This document shows, piece after piece, positions 54,031-62,068 of a stretch of DNA of 64,000 nucleotides. The DNA comes from JBLHZY01 sp047631555. Lineage in GTDB: Bacteria > Pseudomonadota > Alphaproteobacteria > Rhodobacterales > Rhodobacteraceae. Location of the stretch: NCBI GenBank assembly GCA_047631555.1, contig JBLHZY010000002.1, positions 310,001-374,000 on the forward strand, in the 5' to 3' direction. A program made the translations under genes and the position numbers. The notes below the pieces were generated by a model. It made no database searches and was not told the DNA's origin. It saw only the letters and a program-made list of their open reading frames with translations. Position 1 is the stretch's first letter. The number at the start of each line of letters is the position of its first letter.

Positions 54031-54048
54031 GCTCTCTATGTTCCAGGC

Positions 54049-54138
54049 CCGCCGACTTTTTCTTGGTGCCAATACTCCCGCCGGAGGCACCTTTGGTTAG
54101 GGCCTTCGGCGAGAGTATTTTTGCAAGGAAAAGCCGGC
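54049..54138. repeat. Long imperfect inverted repeat after pbpC
   Basis: CTTTTTCTTGGTGCCAATACTC (left, from 54056) and the reverse complement of the right side, CTTTTCCTTGCAAAAATACTC, are alike. Each is flanked by CCGCCGG/CGCCGAAGG-like sequence, so two arms of about 36 bases face each other across an 18-base centre. It lies between pbpC and the convergent thiolase. It may act as a bidirectional terminator, and its core recurs at 56157-56178. Confidence 0.6.
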
Positions 54139-54157
54139 GTGTTCCGGGCTTCTTTGA

Positions 54158-55333
54158 CTAGAGGCGCTCAATCGCGATGGCGATGCCTTGGCCGCCACCG
54201 ATACACATGGTGATCAGGCCGAGTTTACCGCCTGTGCGCTCAAGCTCGTACATCGCTTTGACGGTGATGATTGCGCCGGTCGCACCAACTGGATGGCCAA
54301 GCGCGATGGCGCCGCCGTTTGGATTTACTTTGGCGGGGTCAAGATCGAGGCCTTTGTTGACCGCGAGGGCCTGTGCGGCGAAGGCTTCGTTGCTTTCAAT
54401 AACGTCAAAGTCAGAGGCTTTGAGCCCGGTGCGTTTGAGCAGGTTTTGAACGGCTGGAATGGGGCCAATGCCCATGACCTCGGGGCGCACGCCTGCATGG
54501 GCATAGCCAGCAATGCGGAACTTCGGCGTGAGGCCTGCTTCTTTGGCGGCGGATGCGCGCGCGAGCACGATGGCGGCGGCACCGTCGTTGATGCCGGAGG
54601 CGTTGCCCGCTGTTACGGTGCCGTCTTTTTTGAACACGGTGCGCAGGCCAGCGAGGGCCTCAGGGGATGTGCTTTTGGGGTGCTCATCGGTTTCAAACAG
54701 CACCGTTTCGCGGCGCGATTTAATCTCTACCGGGGTGATTTGTTCTTTGAAGCGGCCCGCTGCGATGGCGGCCGCGGCGCGCTCTTGGCTGATCATGGCG
54801 AAGGCGTCTTGAGCTTCGCGCGAGATGTCATGCTCAACCGAGACGTTTTCGGCAGTGACGCCCATGTGGCCTGTTCCAAAGGGGCAGTGCAGGGTCGCGA
54901 GCATCATATCCGTTGCGCCGACATCGCCCATCTTTTGGCCCCAGCGGGCAGCGGGCAGGATATAGGGCGAGCGGCTCATGTTTTCTGCGCCGCCAGCAAG
55001 GCCGAAATCAGCATCGCCAAGCATCAGGTTTTGCACAACCGAAACGATGGCTTGTGCGCCTGAGCCGCAGAGGCGGTTGACGTTCATTGCCGGGGTGCCA
55101 TCGGGGACGCCTGCTTGGATCGCGGCAACGCGCGAGAGGTACATATCGCGCGGCTCTGTGTTGATCACATTGCCAAAGGCGACATGGCCGATGCGTGCGG
55201 CCTCAACGCCTGAGCGCTCAATTGCGGCTTTGGCGGCGATCGTTCCGAGTTCGCAGGGCGCGATGCCTTTGAGGCTTCCGCCGAATGTGCCGATGGCGGT
55301 GCGTGCGCCGCCGAGAATGACGATATCTTCCAT
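54158..55333 (-). CDS. Acetyl-CoA acetyltransferase (thiolase)
   Basis: This thiolase of 391 residues condenses or cleaves acyl-CoA. The acyl-accepting cysteine is C89 in NRLCGSGAQA. The second catalytic set is in GGAIALGHPVGATGA and the C-terminal MCIGGGQGIA. Length and motifs match PhaA/AtoB/BktB biosynthetic thiolases. No phaB or other PHA gene adjoins it, so whether it serves polyester synthesis, amino-acid or fatty-acid degradation cannot be said. The start at 55333 is 38 codons inside the longest frame and gives the usual N-terminus. Confidence 0.93.
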   Translation of the reverse strand: MEDIVILGGARTAIGTFGGSLKGIAPCELGTIAAKAAIERSGVEAARIGHVAFGNVINTEPRDMYLSRVAAIQAGVPDGTPAMNVNRLCGSGAQAIVSVVQNLMLGDADFGLAGGAENMSRSPYILPAARWGQKMGDVGATDMMLATLHCPFGTGHMGVTAENVSVEHDISREAQDAFAMISQERAAAAIAAGRFKEQITPVEIKSRRETVLFETDEHPKSTSPEALAGLRTVFKKDGTVTAGNASGINDGAAAIVLARASAAKEAGLTPKFRIAGYAHAGVRPEVMGIGPIPAVQNLLKRTGLKASDFDVIESNEAFAAQALAVNKGLDLDPAKVNPNGGAIALGHPVGATGAIITVKAMYELERTGGKLGLITMCIGGGQGIAIAIERL

Positions 55334-55400
55334 GGTTCTCTCCCTATTTGCGTGCAGTTTAGCTGTTTGCACTCGGGGAGCCAGAGGGAACGCAGCGTCT

Positions 55401-56141
55401 TTAGGGCGCAGGGGGGAGCAGCGCGCGGCGGGCATCATCCTCAAGGATAAAAATATCGCGCCCCTCTATCACGGCGGCGGTCAGCGGGCGGCCATAGCCA
55501 GCACCGCTATCCAGATCGACGCGATTGGTGAAATGCTCGGGCGCGTCAAGGGCGGTGTGGCCGTGAATGACCAGCCATGGATGCGGATTGAGATGATCAA
55601 GAAAGCCTTTGCGGATCCAGATCAGATCATCCTCGTCCTGGGCCTTGAGCGGCACGTTTGGTTTGATCCCTGCATGCACGAAAAGCAGGGGGCCAGCTTC
55701 ATGGATAAGCGGGAGGCCATCGATGAAATCGAGGTGCGCCTCTGGGATCGTTTGGCTGGCTTTTGCATGGGCATCTTCGGCGAAAACTTCGCGCGCGGTG
55801 ATGCCATAGGAGGCGAGTGTTTCAATGCCGCCGAGGCGAGGATCGAGCCAGCTGAGGCCCGAGGAAATGCGGGCGTCATGATGGATGCCTTGCCGGGCAA
55901 AGCGCGAGAACATGCGATCGTGATTGCCTTTTAGGGTGATCCAAGGCTTGCCGTTTTTGGCGCCAGTGAGCAGCAGATCAATGACGCCTGCGCTATCGGG
56001 GCCGCGATCAACGAGATCGCCCAAGTGAATGATCGGGGCCTCTTCGTCGCCCGTGCGTTTTCGATCCTGGGCAATGCGGGCATGGGCCGATTTGAGCATA
56101 TCAATCTGGCCGTGGATATCACCGATAACGTAGTGGCGCAT
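55401..56141 (-). CDS. Serine/threonine-type metallophosphatase (ApaH/PrpE-like)
   Basis: This 246-residue calcineurin-like phosphoesterase has the dimetal motifs GDIHGQ, GDLVDRGPDS, GNHD and VIHGHT in order. These match the PPP-type group that includes diadenosine tetraphosphatases and bacterial Ser/Thr phosphatases. The substrate is not shown by the sequence. I start at MRHYVIGD (56141), where the fold begins. It is downstream of serA but separated by the serA terminator. Confidence 0.85.
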   Translation of the reverse strand: MRHYVIGDIHGQIDMLKSAHARIAQDRKRTGDEEAPIIHLGDLVDRGPDSAGVIDLLLTGAKNGKPWITLKGNHDRMFSRFARQGIHHDARISSGLSWLDPRLGGIETLASYGITAREVFAEDAHAKASQTIPEAHLDFIDGLPLIHEAGPLLFVHAGIKPNVPLKAQDEDDLIWIRKGFLDHLNPHPWLVIHGHTALDAPEHFTNRVDLDSGAGYGRPLTAAVIEGRDIFILEDDARRALLPPAP

Positions 56142-56156
56142 TCTAGGGCTTTCTTT

Positions 56157-56178
56157 GAGTATTTTTACCAAGAAAAAG
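56157..56178. repeat. Second copy of the CTTTTTCTTGGTnnnAATACTC element
   Basis: Read on the minus strand, CTTTTTCTTGGTAAAAATACTC agrees with the left arm of the inverted repeat at 54049-54138 at 19 of 22 positions. It lies 16 bp upstream of the metallophosphatase start. It is a single arm, without a clear partner. Confidence 0.55.
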
Positions 56179-56233
56179 TATCGGGATTTTGACTAGGCAA
56201 CCATGTTGGGGCGTGGAGGTAAAGGGGATGTGA

Positions 56234-56267
56234 AAAGGGCCTCTCGCGTGGTACGAAAAGGCCCTTT
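56234..56267 (-). terminator. Terminator of serA
   Basis: Perfect 9-bp arms AAAGGGCCT and AGGCCCTTT enclose a 16-base loop. On the minus strand the stem ends in TTT and a further T. It begins 21 bp after the serA stop. Confidence 0.65.
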
Positions 56268-56287
56268 GATTGGTTATATCACAATTC

Positions 56288-57880
56288 TCAAACGTCGAAG
56301 CTAAGGGCTTTGACTTGTTGGAAGAGATCGGAAGCTTCCAGCGTTTCGAGCAGGGCCTTTGGGGCGGCTGCATCGATGTAGAGAAGGGCGATGGCATCTT
56401 TGCTTTGCTCGGCGCGGCCAAGGGTAAAGTTGGCGATATTTACGCCAGCGTCGCCGACCATTGTGCCGAGTTTGCCGATGATGCCGGGCACGTCTTTGTT
56501 GGTGGTGTAGAGCATATGCGCGCCGATATCAGCGTCGATGTTGATGCCTTTGATCTGGATAAAGCGCGGCTTGCCATCGCTAAACACCGTCCCGGCGATA
56601 GAGCGCTCGCGGGTAGCCGTTTTGATCGAGAGCTTGATGTAGGCGTCAAACGCGCCTGATTTATCCTGTGTGGTTTTGGCGATTTTCATGCCGCGCTCTT
56701 TTGCGATCACCGGGGCAGAAACCATATTCACATCCGGGTTGCCGGTTTTCATGATGCCCGCCACTGCGGCGCATTCGAGCGCTGCGAGGTTCATCATGGA
56801 GACGGTGCCATCAAAGGTGATGTTCAGTTCTGTGATCGGCTCGTCTGTGAGCTGGCCGATGAAAGACCCGAGATGCTCGGCGAGCTTGACCCATGGGCCC
56901 ATAACTTTGGCTTCTTCGGCCGTGACGGAGGGCATGTTGAGCGCGTTGGTAACGGCACCTGTAAGTAGGTAATCCGACATTTGCTCAGCCACTTGCAGGG
57001 CGACGTTTTCTTGGGCTTCGGTGGTTGAGGCGCCGAGGTGCGGCGTGCAGACAACGTTGGGCAGGTTGAAGAGCGGGCTTTCTGTTGCGGGCTCTACCTC
57101 GAACACGTCAAAACCAGCGCCAGCAACTTTGCCGGATTTCAGCGCATCCGCGAGGGCCGCTTCATCGACGAGGCCGCCGCGCGCACAGTTGATGATACGC
57201 ACGCCGTCTTTCATCGAAGCGATCGCTTTTGCATCGATAATTTTGCGGGTTTTGTCTGTGAGCGGAACGTGGAGCGTGATGAAATCGGACTTGGCGAAAA
57301 GCTCGGCCAGCTCGACTTTGGTAACGCCGAGTTTGGCAGCGCGCTCGTCCGAGAGGAAGGGATCATAGGCGATCACTTTCATCTTCAGGCCAACGGCGCG
57401 GTCGCAAACGATGCCGCCGATATTGCCCGCGCCGATCACGCCGAGGGTTTTGTTCGTGAGCTCAACGCCCATGAATTTGGACTTTTCCCATTTGCCCGCG
57501 TGCGTGCTGGCCGAGGCTTCTGGAAGCTGGCGCGCAACGGCAAACATCATCGCGATGGCGTGTTCGGCCGTTGTGATCATGTTGCCGAAAGGTGTGTTCA
57601 TCACGATCACACCCTTTTTGGAGGCGGCAGGGATATCAACGTTATCTACGCCAATCCCGGCGCGCGCCACGACTTTGAGGTTGGTCGCGCCCTCAAGGAT
57701 TTTCTCGGTTACTTTGGTGGCCGAGCGGATGGCGAGGCCATCGTATTTGCCGATGGCGGCAAGCAGCGCGTCTTTGTCTTTGCCAAGGTTTGGTTCGAAA
57801 TCGACCTCAATCCCGCGGTCGCGGAAAATCTGAACGGCGGTTTCGGAAAGCTTATCGGAAACGAGAACTTTGGGGGCCAT
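56288..57880 (-). CDS. serA: D-3-phosphoglycerate dehydrogenase SerA
   Basis: SerA oxidises 3-phosphoglycerate to 3-phosphohydroxypyruvate, the first step of serine synthesis. The 530-residue product is the long form: NAD-binding Rossmann domain (GVIGAGNIGGIVCDRAVG), VPLTDKTRKIID, INCARGGLVDEAAL, the catalytic His in VVCTPHLGAST, then an intervening domain and a C-terminal ACT domain (LYTTNKDVPGIIGKLGTMVG) that may sense serine. It follows serC on the same strand with a hairpin between, and is terminated at 56234-56267. Confidence 0.96.
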   Translation of the reverse strand: MAPKVLVSDKLSETAVQIFRDRGIEVDFEPNLGKDKDALLAAIGKYDGLAIRSATKVTEKILEGATNLKVVARAGIGVDNVDIPAASKKGVIVMNTPFGNMITTAEHAIAMMFAVARQLPEASASTHAGKWEKSKFMGVELTNKTLGVIGAGNIGGIVCDRAVGLKMKVIAYDPFLSDERAAKLGVTKVELAELFAKSDFITLHVPLTDKTRKIIDAKAIASMKDGVRIINCARGGLVDEAALADALKSGKVAGAGFDVFEVEPATESPLFNLPNVVCTPHLGASTTEAQENVALQVAEQMSDYLLTGAVTNALNMPSVTAEEAKVMGPWVKLAEHLGSFIGQLTDEPITELNITFDGTVSMMNLAALECAAVAGIMKTGNPDVNMVSAPVIAKERGMKIAKTTQDKSGAFDAYIKLSIKTATRERSIAGTVFSDGKPRFIQIKGINIDADIGAHMLYTTNKDVPGIIGKLGTMVGDAGVNIANFTLGRAEQSKDAIALLYIDAAAPKALLETLEASDLFQQVKALSFDV

Positions 57881-57915
57881 GATGCGGCTCCTTTATGAAT
57901 GAATTTGAAGGGGGT

Positions 57916-57938
57916 GGCGGCCCGGATTGCGGGCCGCC
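57916..57938 (-). terminator. Strong hairpin between serC and serA
   Basis: A perfect 9-bp GC-rich stem (GGCGGCCCG with CGGGCCGCC) and a 5-base loop lie 8 bp after the serC stop. No T tract follows on the minus strand, so it is more likely an RNA-stability or attenuation element inside the serC-serA operon than a full terminator. Confidence 0.45.
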
Positions 57939-57946
57939 GAAAGGGA

Positions 57947-59089
57947 TTATTGTGCGTCGATTTCGGCGTTGAACGCGTAGTCGAGCCAAGGCATCAGGGC
58001 TTGAAGATCGGATGTTTCCACTGTGCCGCCACACCAGATGCGCAAGCCAGCAGGCGCATCGCGATAGGCGCCGATATCGAGCGCAACGCCTTCTGCCTCA
58101 AGGCGTTTTGCAACGGCTTTGGCGAAAGCAGCGCCGTCTTTGATGCGCGCATCCGAGAATTTGAGGCAAACGGATGTGTTGGAGCGGGTTGCCGGATCAG
58201 TGGCGAGGAAATCGATCCAATCATGCGCTTCGACGAAGGCCGCGATGGCGGCTGTATTAGCGTCCGCGCGCGCGATCATGCCTTTGAGGCCGCCAACAGA
58301 TTTCGCCCATTCGAGCGCTTGGAGGTAATCCTCAACCGCGAGCATGGAAGGCGTGTTGATCGTTTCACCAACAAAGATGCCCTCGATCAACTTGCCGCCT
58401 TTAGTCATGCGGAAAATCTTTGGCAGGGGCCAAGCGGGCGTATAGCTTTCAAGGCGCTCAACGGCGCGGGGCGACAGGATGATCATCCCGTGCGCCGCTT
58501 CGCCGCCAAGCACTTTTTGCCAGCTAAAGGTTGTTACATCGAGCTTGTCCCAGGGCAGATCCATCGCGAAGGCTGCCGAGGTTGCATCGCAAATGGTCAG
58601 GCCTTCGCGATCCGCAGGGATTGTATCGCCATTGGGAACGCGCACGCCGGATGTTGTGCCGTTCCAGGTAAAGACAACGTCTGTGTTGAAATCGACAGTG
58701 GCCAGATCAACGATCTCGCCATACTCGGCCGTTTTGACTTCGGCCTCGATTTTGAGTTGTTTGACAACATCAGTGACCCAACCAGCGCCAAAGCTTTCCC
58801 AAGCAACCATTGTTGCCGGGCGCGCGCCGAGCATCGACCAGAGCGCCATTTCAACCGCGCCCGTATCAGAGCCAGGAACGATGCCGATGCGGTAATCCGC
58901 TGGGATGCCGAGGATCTCGCGTGTGTTCTCGATCGCGGCTTTCAGTTTGGCTTTGCCAACTGCTGCGCGGTGCGAACGGCCAAGGGGCGCATCCGAGAGA
59001 TTATCGAGCTTAAATACGGGGGGTTTGGCACATGGGCCAGAAGAGAAACGCGGATTGGCCGGGCGCGTTGCCGGAGCTTGAGTAGCCAT
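57947..59089 (-). CDS. serC: Phosphoserine aminotransferase SerC
   Basis: SerC converts 3-phosphohydroxypyruvate to phosphoserine with glutamate, using PLP. The 380-residue protein is of the alphaproteobacterial type starting MATQAPATRPANPRFSSGPC. It has GIVPGSDTGAVEMALWSMLG, the ICDATSAAFAMD aspartate region and the PLP lysine in FSWQKVLGGEAAHG. It heads the serC-serA operon and is divergent from serB; a structured leader lies upstream. Confidence 0.94.
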   Translation of the reverse strand: MATQAPATRPANPRFSSGPCAKPPVFKLDNLSDAPLGRSHRAAVGKAKLKAAIENTREILGIPADYRIGIVPGSDTGAVEMALWSMLGARPATMVAWESFGAGWVTDVVKQLKIEAEVKTAEYGEIVDLATVDFNTDVVFTWNGTTSGVRVPNGDTIPADREGLTICDATSAAFAMDLPWDKLDVTTFSWQKVLGGEAAHGMIILSPRAVERLESYTPAWPLPKIFRMTKGGKLIEGIFVGETINTPSMLAVEDYLQALEWAKSVGGLKGMIARADANTAAIAAFVEAHDWIDFLATDPATRSNTSVCLKFSDARIKDGAAFAKAVAKRLEAEGVALDIGAYRDAPAGLRIWCGGTVETSDLQALMPWLDYAFNAEIDAQ

Positions 59090-59170
59090 TGATGCTATCC
59101 TTACAGATATGTTGCCTCTCGTTGGGGAGAGGTGTCCCGCCTCGGCATTTACGTGGCCGCGTGGGCTTTC
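59090..59170 (-). ncRNA. Candidate serC leader RNA motif
   Basis: The serC 5' region can form a hairpin with arms CCTCTC and GAGAGG (59132-59127 with 59120-59115). A competing pairing of GAGG upstream with CCTC would exclude it. A serC RNA motif is known from comparative genomics upstream of serC operons in alphaproteobacteria, and the location fits. I cannot check the consensus by eye, so the boundaries are approximate. Confidence 0.45.
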
Positions 59171-59259
59171 ACAAGAGGGTAATCGCGGCTATAGGCCACA
59201 AAAGCGCGGTTGCTTTGCCGCAAAATGTCACTATCGGAAACTTGCCGGGAAGATTGCCC

Positions 59260-60138
59260 ATGTTTATTGCTACTTTGCTAACGTCGCCGACAAATCCTTC
59301 GCTTGATCGTGCCGCCGTTGAGGCGCTGCGCGATGCTTGGGGCGGGGGCGAGGCGCAGTGGCTTGCTGTTGGCGAGGCGGCTGAATTTGCGCTCGATACT
59401 GTGCCATCGAATCGCTGGGATGTATGGGCGGGGCTTCAGGCGCAGGGGATCGATCTGATCGTGCAGCCTAGCGCGGGGCGGCGCAAAGCGATGCTTCTGG
59501 CCGATATGGACAGCACGATGATCCAACAAGAATGCATTGATGAGCTGGCCGAAGTTGCCGGCGTTGGGGCGCGGGTTCGCGAGATCACAGCGCGCGCGAT
59601 GAATGGCGAGCTGGATTTTGATGGGGCGCTGAAAGAACGCGTTGGTTTGCTGGCGGATTTGCCAGAGGAGGTGATTGCGCAGGTGATTGCCGAGCGGATT
59701 ACCTTGATGCCCGGCGGGCGTGAATTGATCGCAACGATGAAGGCAAACGGCGCTTACTGTGCGCTGGTTTCTGGCGGATTTACCGCCTTTACCGCGCATA
59801 TCGCCGCCACGCTTGGCTTTGACGAGAATCGTGCCAATACGCTTCATGTTGAGGGCGGCAAGCTGACCGGTACTGTTGGAATGCCGATCCTTGGGCGCGA
59901 GGCGAAAGTGACGGCGCTTAAGGAGATCACCGCGCGCCTTGGGCTATCGCACGCGGACGTTATGGCCGTTGGCGATGGGGCGAATGATCTGGGAATGCTC
60001 GGGCTTGCGGGCGCAGGCGTTGCGCTGCATGCCAAGCCATCTGTGGCGGCGGAATGCGATATTCGGATCAATCACGGCGATCTCACCGCGCTGCTTTATA
60101 TTCAAGGTTATGCTCGTGATGAGTTCGTTCGCGCATAG
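59260..60138 (+). CDS. serB: Phosphoserine phosphatase SerB
   Basis: SerB dephosphorylates phosphoserine to serine, the last step of the pathway whose other two genes lie divergently. The 292-residue protein has a degenerate N-terminal ACT-like region followed by a HAD phosphatase core: DMDST (D82, D84), then ALVSGGFTAFT, and VGDGANDLGML for the metal site. I start at the ATG at 59260; the longer frame would reach into the serC leader. A bidirectional terminator follows at 60146-60175. Confidence 0.94.
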   Translation: MFIATLLTSPTNPSLDRAAVEALRDAWGGGEAQWLAVGEAAEFALDTVPSNRWDVWAGLQAQGIDLIVQPSAGRRKAMLLADMDSTMIQQECIDELAEVAGVGARVREITARAMNGELDFDGALKERVGLLADLPEEVIAQVIAERITLMPGGRELIATMKANGAYCALVSGGFTAFTAHIAATLGFDENRANTLHVEGGKLTGTVGMPILGREAKVTALKEITARLGLSHADVMAVGDGANDLGMLGLAGAGVALHAKPSVAAECDIRINHGDLTALLYIQGYARDEFVRA

Positions 60139-60145
60139 ATAAATA

Positions 60146-60175
60146 CGCCCGCACCAATTCGGCGCGGGCGGTTTT
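60146..60175. terminator. Bidirectional terminator between serB and ribH
   Basis: CGCCCGC and GCGGGCG arms are followed by GTTTTGG on the plus strand and by TATTTATC on the minus strand. It lies in the 42-bp gap between the converging serB and ribH genes. Confidence 0.7.
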
Positions 60176-60180
60176 GGATA

Positions 60181-60630
60181 CTAGGCGGCGGCTTGGGTCT
60201 CGTTGATTTGCGCCCGTGTGCGGCCGATCATCAGAGCAGCATTCGCGGCCTCGCGGCCCTTTTCAACGAAATGCGCGCGGTAAATTTCGTTGTGGTGATC
60301 TGTCTCTTGATAATGGTGCGGTGTGAGCGAGACCGAGAGCACCGGAACGCCGCTATCCATTGAGGCGCGCATCAGCCCATCAACAACGGCGCTGGCGACG
60401 AAATCATGGCGGTAGATGCCCCCATCAACGACCAAAGCTGCCGCCGCGACGGCTGCGTATTTGCCGGTTTGGGCAAGCTCGCGCGCCAGCAGCGGCATTT
60501 CAAATGCGCCGGGCACATCGAAGACATCGATCTGTGCCATTGGGATAATTTCAGCAAACCCAGCCAAGGCCTGATCAACGATATCAGCATGCCAATTGGC
60601 TTTGATGAATGCATAACGGGTGTGTGTCAT
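60181..60630 (-). CDS. ribH: 6,7-dimethyl-8-ribityllumazine synthase, RibH2 type
   Basis: Lumazine synthase makes the penultimate intermediate of riboflavin. The 149-residue sequence has the RibH2 hallmarks ANWHADIVDQA near the N-terminus, FDVPGAFEMPLLARELA, VVDGGIYRHDFVASAVVDGL and SVSLTPHHYQ, close to the second lumazine synthase of Brucella and Mesorhizobium rather than to the classical icosahedral RibH1. It stands apart from other riboflavin genes and has its own FMN riboswitch. Confidence 0.92.
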   Translation of the reverse strand: MTHTRYAFIKANWHADIVDQALAGFAEIIPMAQIDVFDVPGAFEMPLLARELAQTGKYAAVAAAALVVDGGIYRHDFVASAVVDGLMRASMDSGVPVLSVSLTPHHYQETDHHNEIYRAHFVEKGREAANAALMIGRTRAQINETQAAA

Positions 60631-60712
60631 TTGCGTTTCCTTTCGAGCGTTTACACATCACCCAGAGCGAAACACGACAGAAAACTCGCCCCTAAAGGCG
60701 CGCAAAATGTCG

Positions 60713-60841
60713 TTCTCTTCCATCCGGACTTTAACCGTCGGCTCTGGAATTACACCAGATCTGCTGACCCTCACATGAGGCGCTCGCGGGCTTACGCTTT
60801 CGCGCTTACCGCCGGTGGGGAATTGCACCCCGCCCTGAGAA
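60713..60841 (-). ncRNA. FMN riboswitch (RFN element)
   Basis: On the minus strand the RNA begins TTCTCAGGGCGGGGTGCAAT and continues with CCCCACCGGCGGTAA, GAGGGTCAGCAGATCTGGTG, CCAGAGCCGACGGTTAAAGT and ends CGGATGGAAGAGAA, which is the conserved RFN skeleton in order. The 5' TTCTC and 3' GAGAA ends form the closing P1 stem. It lies about 80 bases before ribH and should lower ribH expression when FMN is bound. The expression platform is not obvious; a weak GC hairpin followed by TTTT lies near 60695-60680. Confidence 0.95.
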
Positions 60842-60894
60842 CAAGGCTAATTTGGCGACTTAAAGCGCGAATGACAAGAGGGCGGATGCGCGGT

Positions 60895-61890
60895 CTAAAG
60901 AAACGCTGCGGCAGGGCGCAATTGGCCCGTTTCAATGCCGCGCCAGTTTTTCTCGATCGGCTGGATGCGTTTAATTGCCGCCGGGTGCATAGGATCAAGC
61001 GCACCGAGTTTGACGAGGATCGAGGCGATAGCGCATTCGGCGGCGCGGGTTGCCCCATCAACGGCCTTAAGCGCGACGCCAAGGCCCTGCTCGGGGAGGA
61101 TCGCGATGAAAACCCCCTCGGCCCCGGTTTTGACGGCCACTTTGCCATCCATCGCGCGCATCAATTCGGTGCAAGCGCGGCCCTCTCCGGCGACCATATC
61201 GGGGTGCGCGCGCATCGCAGAGGCAAGCTGAAACGCGGCAGCTTCGCGGGCGGGGCCGTCCTCTTTGGCGCTGGCGAAAAAGGCCATTGCGCGGGCAATG
61301 CCATACAAAGTTGAGGCGAAATTCGGGGCAGAGCAGCCATCAATGCCATAGCCGGGCGAGGTAAGCCCGGTGACATCTTCAAAGGCTTCACGGATGGCGA
61401 TTTGCAGCGGGTGATCGGCCTCGATATATTCAGAGCCTGCATTGATATGTTTGGTGTAGGTCAGAAAGCCTGCGTGTTTGCCCGAGCAATTGTTGTGAAA
61501 CTGGCAAGGCTTGGTGCCCGCAGCAATCAGCGCCTCGCGGGGCTTTTTGCCAAAGGGCTGATGCGCGCCGCAGCGCAGATCGGCCTCTTTCAGATCAAGC
61601 GCGGCAAGCCATTTTTCAACCGCCTCAGCATGGAGCGGCGCGCCCTCATGCGACGCACAGGCAAGGGCAAGCTGGCGCGGGGTTAGCCCGGCGGCCTTGG
61701 CAGCGCCACTTTCGATCAGGGGAAGCGCTTGGATCATCTTCACCGAAGAGCGCGGCAGAATTACCGCTTCGGGATCACCCCACTCATGCACAATCTCGCC
61801 CGCGGCATTGCATACGACCGCATGCCCGCCATGAACCGATTCCAGAAACGGGCCGCGCCAGACTTCGGCCATTGGGCTTGGATTTGTCAT
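60895..61890 (-). CDS. L-asparaginase, Rhizobium etli AnsA type
   Basis: This 331-residue asparaginase is of the third family, unrelated to E. coli-type enzymes. It keeps the Ser-Lys pair S48/K51 (PRSSVKMIQ) and the zinc-site residues C135 and K138 (NNCSGKHAG), with the third ligand C186 (GIDGCSAPN), at nearly the same numbers as the characterised R. etli protein. That agreement supports the ATG at 61890 over the upstream GTG. It is divergent from the IalB-family gene and lies beyond the ribH riboswitch. Confidence 0.88.
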   Translation of the reverse strand: MTNPSPMAEVWRGPFLESVHGGHAVVCNAAGEIVHEWGDPEAVILPRSSVKMIQALPLIESGAAKAAGLTPRQLALACASHEGAPLHAEAVEKWLAALDLKEADLRCGAHQPFGKKPREALIAAGTKPCQFHNNCSGKHAGFLTYTKHINAGSEYIEADHPLQIAIREAFEDVTGLTSPGYGIDGCSAPNFASTLYGIARAMAFFASAKEDGPAREAAAFQLASAMRAHPDMVAGEGRACTELMRAMDGKVAVKTGAEGVFIAILPEQGLGVALKAVDGATRAAECAIASILVKLGALDPMHPAAIKRIQPIEKNWRGIETGQLRPAAAFL

Positions 61891-62068
61891 TCTCTGCGAT
61901 CCCTTCACAATTCAGCGAATTTCCGCCAACGGCCCTTTTAAAATTGCGCCAATTCGCGTTATTGTGCGCATATCGACTAGAACACGGCTCTGTCCACCTT
62001 TAATGCCCACATAAGATGGGCCTGTGGGGCAGCGCCAGAGGCAGTGACGGCTTGGAGGCTGTAATCAG

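Noticed and set aside
54188..55063. Open frame of about 291 codons opposite the thiolase gene
   Set aside because: The Gly/Cys/Phe-rich product is typical of antisense reading of a GC-rich gene; the thiolase is certain.
57899..59092. Long open frame (about 397 codons) on the plus strand opposite serC
   Set aside because: It lies wholly opposite a well-supported gene, its product matches nothing and is compositionally like an antisense shadow of GC-rich DNA.
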